64,000 nt of DNA from Malachius bipustulatus (taxonomy: Eukaryota; Arthropoda; Insecta; Coleoptera; Melyridae). A program made the position numbers and the translations under genes. Position 1 is the first letter of the stretch, and each line of letters starts with the position of its first letter. The notes beneath the pieces are model-generated. The model had not been told where the DNA came from, made no database searches, and worked only from the letters and a program-made list of their open reading frames with translations. Shown one piece after another: positions 55,387 to 64,000 of the stretch. Where the stretch lies: NCBI GenBank assembly GCA_910589415.1, contig OU342634.1, positions 496,001 to 560,000 on the forward strand, in the 5' to 3' direction.

Positions 55387-56182
55387 ACAGGGTGTCTCAT
55401 AATATGTGGGCAATCTCCCGGATTTGGTTAAATTTCGTAAAAATAAATTAAAAAATAGCTATAAAATTAATTCCTCAGAGACACCCCTACGAAGATATTA
55501 GTTGTTGAAGTTGAGGGTTGAAAATCAATTTTTTGCAATAACTTTTTTATTTCTTGACCGATTTTGATAATTTTTTGTTTTATTTTGTATTATTTGGGAC
55601 TGTTTAGAATAGTGTTTCATAATCTTTGGTAACACATACATAGACCTCGGGATGGCATAACCCACTCATTCACTTGAAAGAAAACAATAAAAATAATAAT
55701 TTTACAGTTTTTTAAGGTTAATTTTCTTTTTATTTGACATTTTTTACATAAAAAATGTATCCTTATTTATTTCGATAGAGCGAACCGTTATCGAGATAAA
55801 CGTCCTTCTAACAGGTGATGCGTCGCAGGAACTTTCTAAATTTCAAGTAAATTTTAACAAGATGGCTGACCTTTGACAGTAAATTGAGCAGGAAGCAAAA
55901 CAATAACTTAATTAAATACACGTCAAATAGTGTCAAAGATTTTATTTCATGCAGATTCAATTCTAACTGATTTTAAAATGAGTTACAAAAACGCTGAATA
56001 CGCAGAAAATCAGAAAATCACGCCATCTACCGCAATGAACGGACTCAACTTTCGGAAGCATTTAGGAATAGGTCGACCTTTCATAAGGTTTCCCAGAATA
56101 TCGGTGAAAGAAACATGTTGAACGCGCTTAATTAGGACAAGTAGGGCCCTATGCAATTCTTGAGCGCTAAACGAACCACATA
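55387..56182 (+). mobile_element. Degraded mariner-like element, 5' end and start of gene
   Basis: A TA-flanked end CAGGGTGTCTCATAATATGTG at 55389 is followed by about 580 bp of non-coding DNA and then an ATG (55978) reading 'SYKNAEYAENQKI', the typical opening of a mariner-type transposase, after which homology fades. It abuts the G-family foldback at 56183. Confidence 0.5.
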
Positions 56183-57059
56183 CAGGGTGTCCCAGCTTAT
56201 TCGAAGCGGTCTCTGTAGGCCAAACGATTGATTTTTTCCAAAAAAATTTTGCAAATTCAAGTACAGGATCACAATGGCCATAATTTAAAATTATTTTGGA
56301 GTATACAGAGTGTCCCATATGACAGTGGCATATCAAAGTTATGTTTTTTTAAATGGAATGCTCCTATGTTATTGCATTTTTAGATTGTCTGAGAAGAGAA
56401 AATAGGATTGGCTTTTACAGTTGGTGTTTAAATTCAGAAGTTTTTGAGTTATAAACAAGTGAAAATCGTCATTTTTCAAGTTCAAGGCCCTGTACAATGA
56501 AAACGGTTCAAGATAGAGAAAAACGGCTTACATGTCCCTATTTTACTTTTTCATGTACTATTCTATGGTATAGAAACATTTGTACTTTCTTTGATTTTTT
56601 TATTTGGCGACGCGTGGAGAAATCTCAGAATTTTTCAAATTTTTTATCACCCTGTATAAACATTTCATCTACATGATAGGATAGTACATGAAAAAGTAAA
56701 ATAGGGACATGTAAGCCGTTTTTCTCTATCTTCAGCCGTTTTCGTTGTACAGGGCTTTGAACTTGAAAAATGACGATTTTCACTTGTTTATAACTCAAAA
56801 ACTTCTGAATTTAAACACCAACTGTGAAAGTCAATCTTATTTTCTTTTCTCAGACAATCTAAAAATGCAATAACATAGGAGCATTCCATTTAAAAAAACA
56901 TAACTTTGATATGCCACTGTCATATGGGACACTCTGTATACTCCAAAATAATTTTAAATTATGGCCATTGTGATCCTGTACTTGAATTTTCAAAAAGTTT
57001 TTTGAAAAAGTCCATCGTTTGGCCTACAGAGACCGCTTCGAATAAGCTGGGACACCCTG
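56183..57059. mobile_element. G-family foldback, copy 2
   Basis: The ends CAGGGTGTCCCAGCTTATTCG and its complement, TA on both sides, and arms nearly identical to 30939-31814, centred near 56620. It marks the point where the BEL/Pao polyprotein reading ends. Confidence 0.85.
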
Positions 57060-57065
57060 TATATT

Positions 57066-57488
57066 ATCTCCCTTACACAAGGAAATGAACCGATTCACAT
57101 AAGCAATGATATGCTGAATTTTAGATAAGGAGGAATATTTATCTAAAAGTTGATCGATATAATCCAAAGAAACAAAATTTATGAGAACGATTTTCTTCTC
57201 TTCCTCCAGAGATGAAGGGGGCAAAGACGATGCAGATACATCAACCGGCCATTGGCTCTGTGGCAACTGGAGAATACTGGGTCCTTGCCACCACATGGAG
57301 CTGTTTACCAGCTCAGAAGGGAACAATCCCCGAGAAGCGCAGTCCGCAGGATTGTCACTTGAACTGATATGGTGCCACCTATGAGAAGGAACAAGATCTT
57401 GGATGATGCTCACTCTATTGCCCAAAAAGTCTTCCAACGATGAGGTGGTGACCTTATCCACGACAGAGCAATAGACGAATCTGACCAA
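57066..57488 (-). pseudogene. BEL/Pao pol continuation, frameshifted
   Basis: It overlaps the end of the main BEL frame and continues it in another frame: 'LVPSHRWHHISSSDNPADCA', 'SRGLFPSELVNSSMWWQGP'. This is the BEL/Pao region between RNase H and integrase. It is truncated at about 57065; no integrase follows on the other side of the G foldback. Confidence 0.75.
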
Positions 57489-60346
57489 GCGAAAATATTC
57501 TCACACGAAATGATGGGAGAATAAGTTTTCCTTACAAACGAAGCTAATTTTGAAGTTAGAACTGCCGCGCATAATTCAAGCCTAGGCAGTGAGATACGCT
57601 TTAGTGGTGCCACTTTGGACTTGGCGCAGATGAGCGAAACCTTTATGTCCCCATCGGGAAGCTCAAAACGAAGGTAGACTACACCTGCATAACCCCTTTC
57701 AGAACTATCTCCGAAGGCATGTAGTTGGCATGAACGATAGTTAGGAGGTATCACGTGACGAGGAATCGCCAAGTTTCTAAGAAGAGTAAGCTCCGATTTA
57801 TATCTCTTCCACTGCAGCAAAACGTCCTCAGGTGGCTCACTATCCCATTCAAGACCCAGCGTCCATAAATGCTGAATAAGAAACTTTGCCCGAAAGGTAA
57901 GCGGCGATAAAAAACCTAGTGGATCGAAAATCCTGGCTAACTCAGACAAAATATTTCTTTTGGTACATGGTCTGGGAATAGTCTCCACTGTGTAGCTAAA
58001 AATATCCTTTTCAGGAAACCACCTTAAACCCAGAACCTTAGTCACATTAGAATCCTTTTCATCAAACGAAAGAGAAGGACTTTGACGATGTGAATCGGGA
58101 ATGCTACTAAGGAAGGTAGAACTATTGCTGCTCCACTTTCTCAACTCAAAACCACCCCTAGCCAACATTTGCGTTAGTTGGTCTCTGACAAGTAAGGCGT
58201 CCTCGACAGAGGAGCAGCCCGAAATAATATCATCGACATAGGTATCAGCAGTAATCACCTTCGAAGCGCTTTGACATTCACTTCCTTCATCCTTAACCAA
58301 CTGGAGCAAGGTTCGAAGAGCGAGGAAAGGTGCCGAAGAGACCCCGAAAATAACTGTCGTCAAGCGAAATTCCTCGACCGACTTTTGGGGAGAGCTTCTC
58401 CACAAAATCCTCTGATACCAATGCTTCGAATGAAGTTTAATTTGCAAATACATCTGCTTTATATCCGCGGTAAATGCCACCGCATGTAGTCGAAATTTCA
58501 ACAGCAACGTTGCAATATCACTTTGCAGTTTAGGACCGACAAAAAGTTCACCATTTAAAGAATATCCATCGACCGTCCTGTAGGATGCATTAAAACCCAC
58601 ACGAATCGGAGTGGTGCTACTTTCTGACTTACAAACCGGATGATGTGGGATGTAATATACCCTATTTGGATCCCTTGGTAATGACGTCACCACTTCCATA
58701 TGACCATTCTTAAGATATTCGTCCATATAATCTCGATATTGATTATAGAGAGTAACATTTTTCTTCAAACGATTTTCAAGCGCCAGAAACTGCTTCAGGG
58801 CTCCCGATCTCGAGTCGCCTAGAATGGGCTCCTCGCCCTTAAAAGGTAAGGCTACACAATAACGACCATCGGACTCACGAGAATAATTTTCAATATAATG
58901 TTTCTCGCATTGCACATCATCAGGAGAGGAAGCAGGATTCCCAGGGACCTCCTCCAGTTCCCATAACCGTTTTATAGTTCGCTCCAGGAACACCTCATTG
59001 GAGACAAATAACGAAGTAAGTGTTGAGGGTTTAGGCGCAGCATCGACTCTACCCATCACGATCCAACCGAAAATAGTGCTCAGGGCCGTTGGCAAGCCTG
59101 TATAATTCAATCTTCCCTCAAGCAAGATTTGGGGAAACCACTCATCACCAATTAACAAATCAATAGGACCAGGAATGTGGAAGCCAGGATCCGCCATTCT
59201 CAAATTGGAGAAAAGATTCAATTTTTCTACCAAGATAGGAGCGGAAGGCATGTTCGAACAAATTTTGGATATCACTACGGCATCGAAACATAACTCAGAG
59301 CCCGATTGGCCTATGGGTCGAATGGTACATGATGCGCTCTTCGAAATGGTAGATGGTTGCTCTCCAATTCCAAGTACTGACAACGAAATATTTTTCCCAG
59401 CAAGTCCCAAATTTTGGACGCATCTCGCGGAAATCATATTGACTTGCGAACCACTATCGATCAGGGCTCGAACCTTTCGAAAGTTACCCCAAAAGTCCCT
59501 TATTTCCAAGAGCACTGTAGAGGGCAAAACGGTCTTCTTGGACGAACTAACGTTGGCCAGGGACTGGGCGATCTCTAAAGACGAACTACTTACTGCTACT
59601 TCAGGTTTATTCGCAACATCATTCGACGGCTTGGAATCATCGAAATGTAAAAGAGTATGATGACCCTCCTGACATCTGTCACAATTAACTTCCGATAGAC
59701 AATCCTTTACACGATGAAAACCAAAACATTTTATACACAAGTTTTTATTTTTAATTAGTTTGAACCTCTCTAAGGGTGACTTGTTCTTAAGGGAAGGACA
59801 GCTGTGACAATAATGAGTTCCACCACAAATTGAACACCCACGAGATGTCTTCGTTTTAGAAGTAGATACTAGAGACGAAACAGGTTTGAATCTCCCGCTC
59901 GATGATATGACCTTCGAGGAAGTATTAACGGAGGAAACTAATGTAGCATTTTCTAAGGCAGCGCACTGCTTATGAAGAAACTTTTTCAACTGGCCAAAAG
60001 TGGGAATCTCATTACTCCCTACCTCTAATTCGAACCGCTCACAGGTGATAGGGTCCACCTTCTGTAAAAGAATACTGAAAAGCATGAAGTCTTCCAAGTC
60101 CACCGGAAACTGCATAGTTTTTAGAGCTGAGAGATTCTCCTGAAAATTATCCAAGAGAAAGCGTAAGCTTTGGGGCGAGGCCGAAGTAACAGATTTTAGA
60201 CAGCAAACAGAATTCCAATAAGTCGCTGCTAATAATCGACGATTCTCGTATCGATCCTTCAAGGTTCGGAAAGCAACCGGATAATTGTCAGCTGTCAAAG
60301 GTAAAATTTTAACCAGTTTAAGTGGTTCTTTGGCCAAAAACGACAC
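57410..60346 (-). CDS. BEL/Pao retrotransposon gag-pol polyprotein (partial)
   Basis: This 978-residue open frame encodes the element's structural and copying proteins. In order: a DUF1759-type gag region (residues 1-140; 'LTADNYPVAFRTLKDRYENR'), zinc-knuckle-like Cys/His region (170-235; 'CSICGGTHYCHSCP', 'CIKCFGFHRVKDC', 'CDRCQEGHHTLLH'), aspartic protease (DSG at 297-299), reverse transcriptase ('VGFNASYRTVDG', 'FTADIKQMYLQI', YVDD with D705, D706), and the Pao-type RNase H ('LHAFGDSSERGYAGVVYLR'). The upstream start of gag (60502-60628) is separated by a small MITE, and a frameshift near 57440 breaks the downstream end. No internal stop is seen over nearly 3 kb, so decay is recent. LTRs were not recognised. 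Confidence 0.9.
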   Translation of the reverse strand: MSFLAKEPLKLVKILPLTADNYPVAFRTLKDRYENRRLLAATYWNSVCCLKSVTSASPQSLRFLLDNFQENLSALKTMQFPVDLEDFMLFSILLQKVDPITCERFELEVGSNEIPTFGQLKKFLHKQCAALENATLVSSVNTSSKVISSSGRFKPVSSLVSTSKTKTSRGCSICGGTHYCHSCPSLKNKSPLERFKLIKNKNLCIKCFGFHRVKDCLSEVNCDRCQEGHHTLLHFDDSKPSNDVANKPEVAVSSSSLEIAQSLANVSSSKKTVLPSTVLLEIRDFWGNFRKVRALIDSGSQVNMISARCVQNLGLAGKNISLSVLGIGEQPSTISKSASCTIRPIGQSGSELCFDAVVISKICSNMPSAPILVEKLNLFSNLRMADPGFHIPGPIDLLIGDEWFPQILLEGRLNYTGLPTALSTIFGWIVMGRVDAAPKPSTLTSLFVSNEVFLERTIKRLWELEEVPGNPASSPDDVQCEKHYIENYSRESDGRYCVALPFKGEEPILGDSRSGALKQFLALENRLKKNVTLYNQYRDYMDEYLKNGHMEVVTSLPRDPNRVYYIPHHPVCKSESSTTPIRVGFNASYRTVDGYSLNGELFVGPKLQSDIATLLLKFRLHAVAFTADIKQMYLQIKLHSKHWYQRILWRSSPQKSVEEFRLTTVIFGVSSAPFLALRTLLQLVKDEGSECQSASKVITADTYVDDIISGCSSVEDALLVRDQLTQMLARGGFELRKWSSNSSTFLSSIPDSHRQSPSLSFDEKDSNVTKVLGLRWFPEKDIFSYTVETIPRPCTKRNILSELARIFDPLGFLSPLTFRAKFLIQHLWTLGLEWDSEPPEDVLLQWKRYKSELTLLRNLAIPRHVIPPNYRSCQLHAFGDSSERGYAGVVYLRFELPDGDIKVSLICAKSKVAPLKRISLPRLELCAAVLTSKLASFVRKTYSPIISCENIFAWSDSSIALSWIRSPPHRWKTFWAIE

Positions 60347-60349
60347 TAA

Positions 60350-60498
60350 TGCCCGTATTCACAAACGATAATTTCCTAAATAATTACGTAATTATTTAAA
60401 TGAGTGAGATGGAGATATGCAGTTTTTTTGCAATAGAATGAGATGGGGATAATTGATTACGTAATTATTTTGGAAATTATCGTTTGTGAATACGGGCG
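60350..60498. mobile_element. TAA-flanked MITE in BEL gag
   Basis: Ends GCCCGTATTCACAAACGATA (after one T) and its complement lie between TAA at 60347-60349 and TAA at 60499-60501. It is 149 bp and palindromic. The 3-bp TAA duplication is Harbinger-like. Confidence 0.8.
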
Positions 60499-60501
60499 TA
60501 A

Positions 60502-60628
60502 ATATTGGAATTTCGAGATAGGATCCTGCACTCGTGCAAATTTTAACTCTACTAATTTTGTGAATTCTTTCCTCGGCTAGAGACTCTTTTATGAACTTTA
60601 AGTATTCAAATTCAGGGCTAATGGGCAA
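60502..60628 (-). pseudogene. BEL/Pao gag N-terminal piece
   Basis: From an ATG at 60628 it reads 'EYLKFIKESLAEERIHKISR' and ends 'SYLEIPIF' at the MITE border. It is in frame with the main polyprotein after the MITE. As I recall the family, a few dozen residues usually separate the IP(I/V)F block from the next block, so part of gag may also have been deleted here. Confidence 0.55.
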
Positions 60629-61651
60629 TATTAATTCAAAAGCAAACGAAACCCGACAACTTAACTTAATTTATTCATTAAATCAAATTTCCAATCAGAA
60701 CAATAATTAAAATCATCAATAGTAAACAAGTAATAGTCTACAATTTATAGCTAATAAAAGAAAATAGCATGCTTCCAGATACCTAACTAAAGTCTTCTTT
60801 CTTCGCACGTGCCTAAATTCCAAAGGAGATCGTTATATTATTATTTTATGGATTATGGTATCGATAACAACGTAATTTATTTATTAATTATCAGGATTTC
60901 CGTTTTAGTTATTTGGAGTTATTACTATTATAGTTTATTATTGTTATTATTATTAAATGAGGTTTTATCCTTTTATTTGATAGTTTAAGGGTTTTATTAT
61001 AATCTTTAATTATTTAGTAGTTATTTTAATGGTGATTGCTTACTGCTTTAACCTGGCTGTGCTCAGGGTTGATTTCCTCTGACTATAGTACACAACACTC
61101 CGATCGGTCTTCACCTTAATATCCACGCAAATCCCGAAACTCAATAAGTACCGAGTATACCTACGTAGGTACTCGTTTCGTTCTCGAGCTCTACCGTCCA
61201 ATTTGCTGGCTAAAGGTAGACTGTCTGTCCTGTCCTTGGAACTCCTTCATTTCATCGCTGCAGGGCTGAAAACCTCCGATCTCCCTTCCTTTCTCTAAAT
61301 ATGCTCGTCTGACTTTTGTCACGTTAACACCTGCAATCGTCATCTCGATTGGAAGCACATGAATGTTCAACTTTACTCACACAGACACATTATTTTAAAA
61401 CAATAGAGAGTATAGCCAGCTTAGACGCTTTTATAAATCAAACAAATTTCTAACTGGGTGCATTACCCCCCACAATGTTTAAGTTCTTGTAGGCATCAAC
61501 GGAAAGGCTTGAACATTGTTATCCCCATAGATAGACCAACAACAAAAAAACACAAGAACATCTAAGCAAAAAAATTGTATAACTCTTACTTGAATCAAGC
61601 CAAGTCATAGAAACAGATTGGGAAATCAAAACAAAATTTCTTTCTTTGAAG
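60629..61651. other. Non-coding, probable LTR or untranslated element DNA
   Basis: There are no genes. Given its place upstream of the BEL gag start and downstream of the second gypsy pol, it probably contains LTR or leader sequence, but no LTR pair is present to prove borders. A G6/C6 run near 61466-61472 could be a polypurine tract on the minus strand. Confidence 0.4.
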
Positions 61652-63535
61652 TTAATAATTTTTTTTTCTAAATTTCTTCCAGCATGACCGTACATCATCC
61701 CCTAATACTGCATTTAATCCCCGAATAAAACTTGGTACTGAAATCATTAAACCAAAAGGTAACCTACGAAAAACATAGGTTTCGTTCTCGTATAAAAAAC
61801 CTGTAAATTTCCTATCCTTTGGCCGTATCACAACCTGCCAATAACTGCTAGTTAGATTCAAAGCACTCAATTTTTTCCCTGGCTTAAACAAATACAACAA
61901 TTCATTTGGGTTTGGAGGAATTACATGGTCCGCTTCCATGTTACTATTTAATTTTCTTGCATCTAGACACACTCGAGGTGTATTATCTCGTTTACGAACG
62001 ACGACCAATGGATTAATATATTCGGTTTGAGCCTTTTCGATTACGCCCCATTCTAACATTTCCTGAATTTGCTCATGAATTACTTCCCGATAAGCGTGTG
62101 GAACGGGGTATGATTTGCAACAAAATGGAGTTTCATCTTTCATCACTATTTTATGTTCATAATTTTTCATACAGCCGGGTTGTTCCGAGAAAACCTTACT
62201 ATGTCTACCAAATACCTTTAATAACTCCATTTTTTCGCTTTCATTTAATGTCTCAGTTTTTTCAACAATTTCTTGTATTTGCTCCATTGTATAATTCTTA
62301 GGTTCCGGTTTTATTTCATTTTTAAACTCAGCATAATCAACCCTAACACCATCGTCACGACGAACACAGTCACTATAGGCAAATTCCTGCGATTCATTGT
62401 TAAAATTTCCCTTAATCGTTACAGTTTCAGAATTAATTACAATTTGATGTTCTACTATAAAATCGTATCCAAGTATCATATCTCTAATTAAATTCGGCAC
62501 CACTAAAAACGACACCGGTGTTATTTGTTTGTCTATCGTCAGATTAAGCTGGACCTGGTGGTTTATTTTCTGGCTCTTACCTCTTACTGCGCCTACCAAA
62601 GTAACTCCTGTTGCCGGTAAAAACAATAAACCCTCCTTTGTTTTCTTAATTTTATCTATTAATTCTTTAGAGATACAACTCACTTGAGCACCAGTATCAA
62701 TCAACGCATATATTGGGCCTAAACTTTCAATCTTTACCTCTATGGACGGACACTCGGGTACACCTGGCAACGTTTCATGGTCTTCATTCAGGATTTTATC
62801 TCCGATTTGGTTAAATACCGTACGAATTTGCACTGTTCGTTCTGGTTCCCTGACATTTACATTTTCCTCGACACTACTAGTACTATAAAACTGCCCTTCA
62901 GTTGAACACCTGTTATTTCTGCCTTCATCAATTCCTGCGCTCGCAACCTCAACAGCTACCCCGGTGGTCCCTGCTACTTCCAAATCGACACGCTCGACAA
63001 TATTTACCTCTCGGTTAGAATGATTATTATTTCTGGGAGGAAAATCTCTTACCTGACCTTGAGGTTTTCTATCATTACGCCATGACGCACTATTGTTTTG
63101 ATTATTCCGTGTATTGTTGTAATTCTGAGACGGTTGGGTATTAAAGTTTCTGTTTTGTTCCGGACTCATGTAATAATTTCCCCTGCTCTCATTATTATCA
63201 TTGTCATGATACCTACGACGTTCCTCTCTATCATTCCAATCGTGGCCATTATTCTGCCTGCTTTGATAACGATTTTGATTTTGGTATCTACGCGAACGAC
63301 CTTCCATCTCATCCAACTGTCTCAAATAATTTTCGATCACACAAGGATCGTTCAAACTATTCAATGGTAAACTATTTCTTACATTAGAGGGAAAATGGGC
63401 AATGATTAACGGAATTAGTTCCGCATCTCTCAGAGGATTTCTAAGATACGACGCGTCTCTCATCAATTTTAAAAAATACTCCGATTTGGAAATTTTTTCA
63501 TCATATTCCCCATACTGAACTTTTCTTAGCAGTTC
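61652..63535 (-). CDS. Gypsy-type gag C-terminus, protease and truncated reverse transcriptase
   Basis: The frame is open from just after a TGA (63536-63538) through an Asn/Arg-rich basic stretch without zinc knuckles, an aspartic protease ('YALIDTGAQVSCISKELIDK'), and the reverse transcriptase N-terminal half ('YPVPHAYREVIHEQIQEML', 'RVCLDARKLNSNMEADHVIP', 'FRRLPFGLMISVPSFI'). It stops at 61652, before the catalytic YxDD box, with unrelated residues at the end. The first ATG is at 63466, but the frame is continuous with the gag segment upstream except for the single stop. Inactive as an enzyme. Confidence 0.8.
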   Translation of the reverse strand, partial: ELLRKVQYGEYDEKISKSEYFLKLMRDASYLRNPLRDAELIPLIIAHFPSNVRNSLPLNSLNDPCVIENYLRQLDEMEGRSRRYQNQNRYQSRQNNGHDWNDREERRRYHDNDNNESRGNYYMSPEQNRNFNTQPSQNYNNTRNNQNNSASWRNDRKPQGQVRDFPPRNNNHSNREVNIVERVDLEVAGTTGVAVEVASAGIDEGRNNRCSTEGQFYSTSSVEENVNVREPERTVQIRTVFNQIGDKILNEDHETLPGVPECPSIEVKIESLGPIYALIDTGAQVSCISKELIDKIKKTKEGLLFLPATGVTLVGAVRGKSQKINHQVQLNLTIDKQITPVSFLVVPNLIRDMILGYDFIVEHQIVINSETVTIKGNFNNESQEFAYSDCVRRDDGVRVDYAEFKNEIKPEPKNYTMEQIQEIVEKTETLNESEKMELLKVFGRHSKVFSEQPGCMKNYEHKIVMKDETPFCCKSYPVPHAYREVIHEQIQEMLEWGVIEKAQTEYINPLVVVRKRDNTPRVCLDARKLNSNMEADHVIPPNPNELLYLFKPGKKLSALNLTSSYWQVVIRPKDRKFTGFLYENETYVFRRLPFGLMISVPSFIRGLNAVLGDDVRSCWKKFRKKNY

Positions 63536-64000
63536 TCATTCTTTACTTATTGGCCAGTAGCGGTCTAAAAACTCCCACTCGAATTGTTCATAGGAACCAA
63601 TTTCAACCTCTCTCCACTCGAACCAATTTCTTGCCTCATTTACTATCAACCTTGAAATTAAACTTAACCGCCTATCTATAGGAACCATAGCCTCCTCTGC
63701 AATCTTACAAAAATTTCTTAAAAATTGGACCGGGTTTGTTGATGATTTCGGATCAAACCTCAAATTGAAACCTCCTAATTCCCTAAATAGTGATAAATAC
63801 AATTGCGGATTTACATTCCCGCTCGAATTAGCCTCAAAACTCGCACCCCCCTTTTTAGTAAAATTTGCATCCTCTCTAGACGATTTTTCACTATTACCCA
63901 GCTTTCCAACCTCAACTGAATTTTTTTTCCACTCTTTATGATCCCTTTTCTGGTTTTCATTTTCATTTCCAACCTTTTCTATGCCTTTCAAACCGGTCAC
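63536..64000 (-). CDS. Gypsy-type gag, N-terminal part, runs off window
   Basis: This reads into the window from the right edge: 'PQLYLSLFRELGGFNLRFDP', 'FLRNFCKIAEEAMVPIDRRL', 'ARNWFEWREVEIGSYEQFEW'. This is the gag matrix/capsid-like region ending at TGA 63536-63538. The next frame continues in phase directly after that stop, so the TGA looks like a point mutation inside gag (or, less likely, a readthrough site). The true start is outside the window or the ATG at its edge. Confidence 0.7.
   Translation of the reverse strand: MTGLKGIEKVGNENENQKRDHKEWKKNSVEVGKLGNSEKSSREDANFTKKGGASFEANSSGNVNPQLYLSLFRELGGFNLRFDPKSSTNPVQFLRNFCKIAEEAMVPIDRRLSLISRLIVNEARNWFEWREVEIGSYEQFEWEFLDRYWPISKE

Noticed and set aside
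60629..61651. LTR of the BEL/Pao element
   Set aside because: Position is plausible, but there is no second copy in the window to define borders.
1..64000. CRISPR arrays, rRNA, tRNA or bacterial-type operons
   Set aside because: No spacer-repeat pattern, no tRNA-like cloverleaf with conserved boxes, and no compact gene clusters were seen.

Overview
This is an AT-rich stretch of an animal genome, almost certainly an insect. It has spliced exons with GT/AG borders, abundant GTAG/TACC simple repeats, and Ty3/gypsy, BEL/Pao, Jockey/CR1-type and mariner-like elements. No prokaryotic gene layout, rRNA, tRNA or CRISPR was seen. The species cannot be fixed; the repeat flavour would suit a hemipteran, but that is only an impression.

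One host gene runs through most of the window on the + strand. It is the C-terminal half of Integrator complex subunit 7 (INTS7), in five exons: 3149-3630, 15074-15372, 30422-30623, 51654-51950 and 52039 to about 52274. The exon phases fit each other. Three introns are huge (about 11.4, 15.0 and 21.0 kb) and one is 88 bp. The first half of the protein lies upstream of the window. Nearly everything else is transposable-element DNA inside or downstream of this gene.

Intron 3631-15073 holds a gypsy gag-pol with an open frame but most of RNase H and the integrase core deleted, a decayed mariner-like transposase split by a palindrome, a foldback repeat, a pogo-like MITE, and a 2.9 kb TA-flanked inverted-repeat element (11963-14893). 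The only gene of that last element is an intact-looking PIN/XPG-like protein with a cysteine-rich tail. Intron 15373-30421 holds a nested foldback pair, a LINE scrap, a palindrome, and a clear insertion stratigraphy at 19436-30160. There a roughly 1 kb foldback is split by a TAA-flanked element and by a 7.9 kb element. The 7.9 kb element is split by a 6.0 kb element, which is itself split by an 8-bp-TSD transposon and by a retroposon with a 13-bp TSD. Intron 30624-51653 holds further foldbacks, a mariner-like transposase split by a TTAA-flanked MITE, a decayed gypsy element split by nested foldbacks, a scrap related to the PIN-like gene, and a short relative of the 6.0 kb element.

Downstream of INTS7 (52.3-64 kb), all on the minus strand, are a LINE reverse transcriptase with frameshifts, a BEL/Pao polyprotein (57066-60628) with a small TAA-flanked MITE in gag, and a second gypsy-type gag-pol running off the right edge. 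Two hairpin 'cores' recur inside elements whose outer ends differ, which is the most unusual structural signal here. The best candidates for undescribed biology are the PIN-like element, the 8-bp-TSD element with its unfamiliar protein, and these modular foldbacks.
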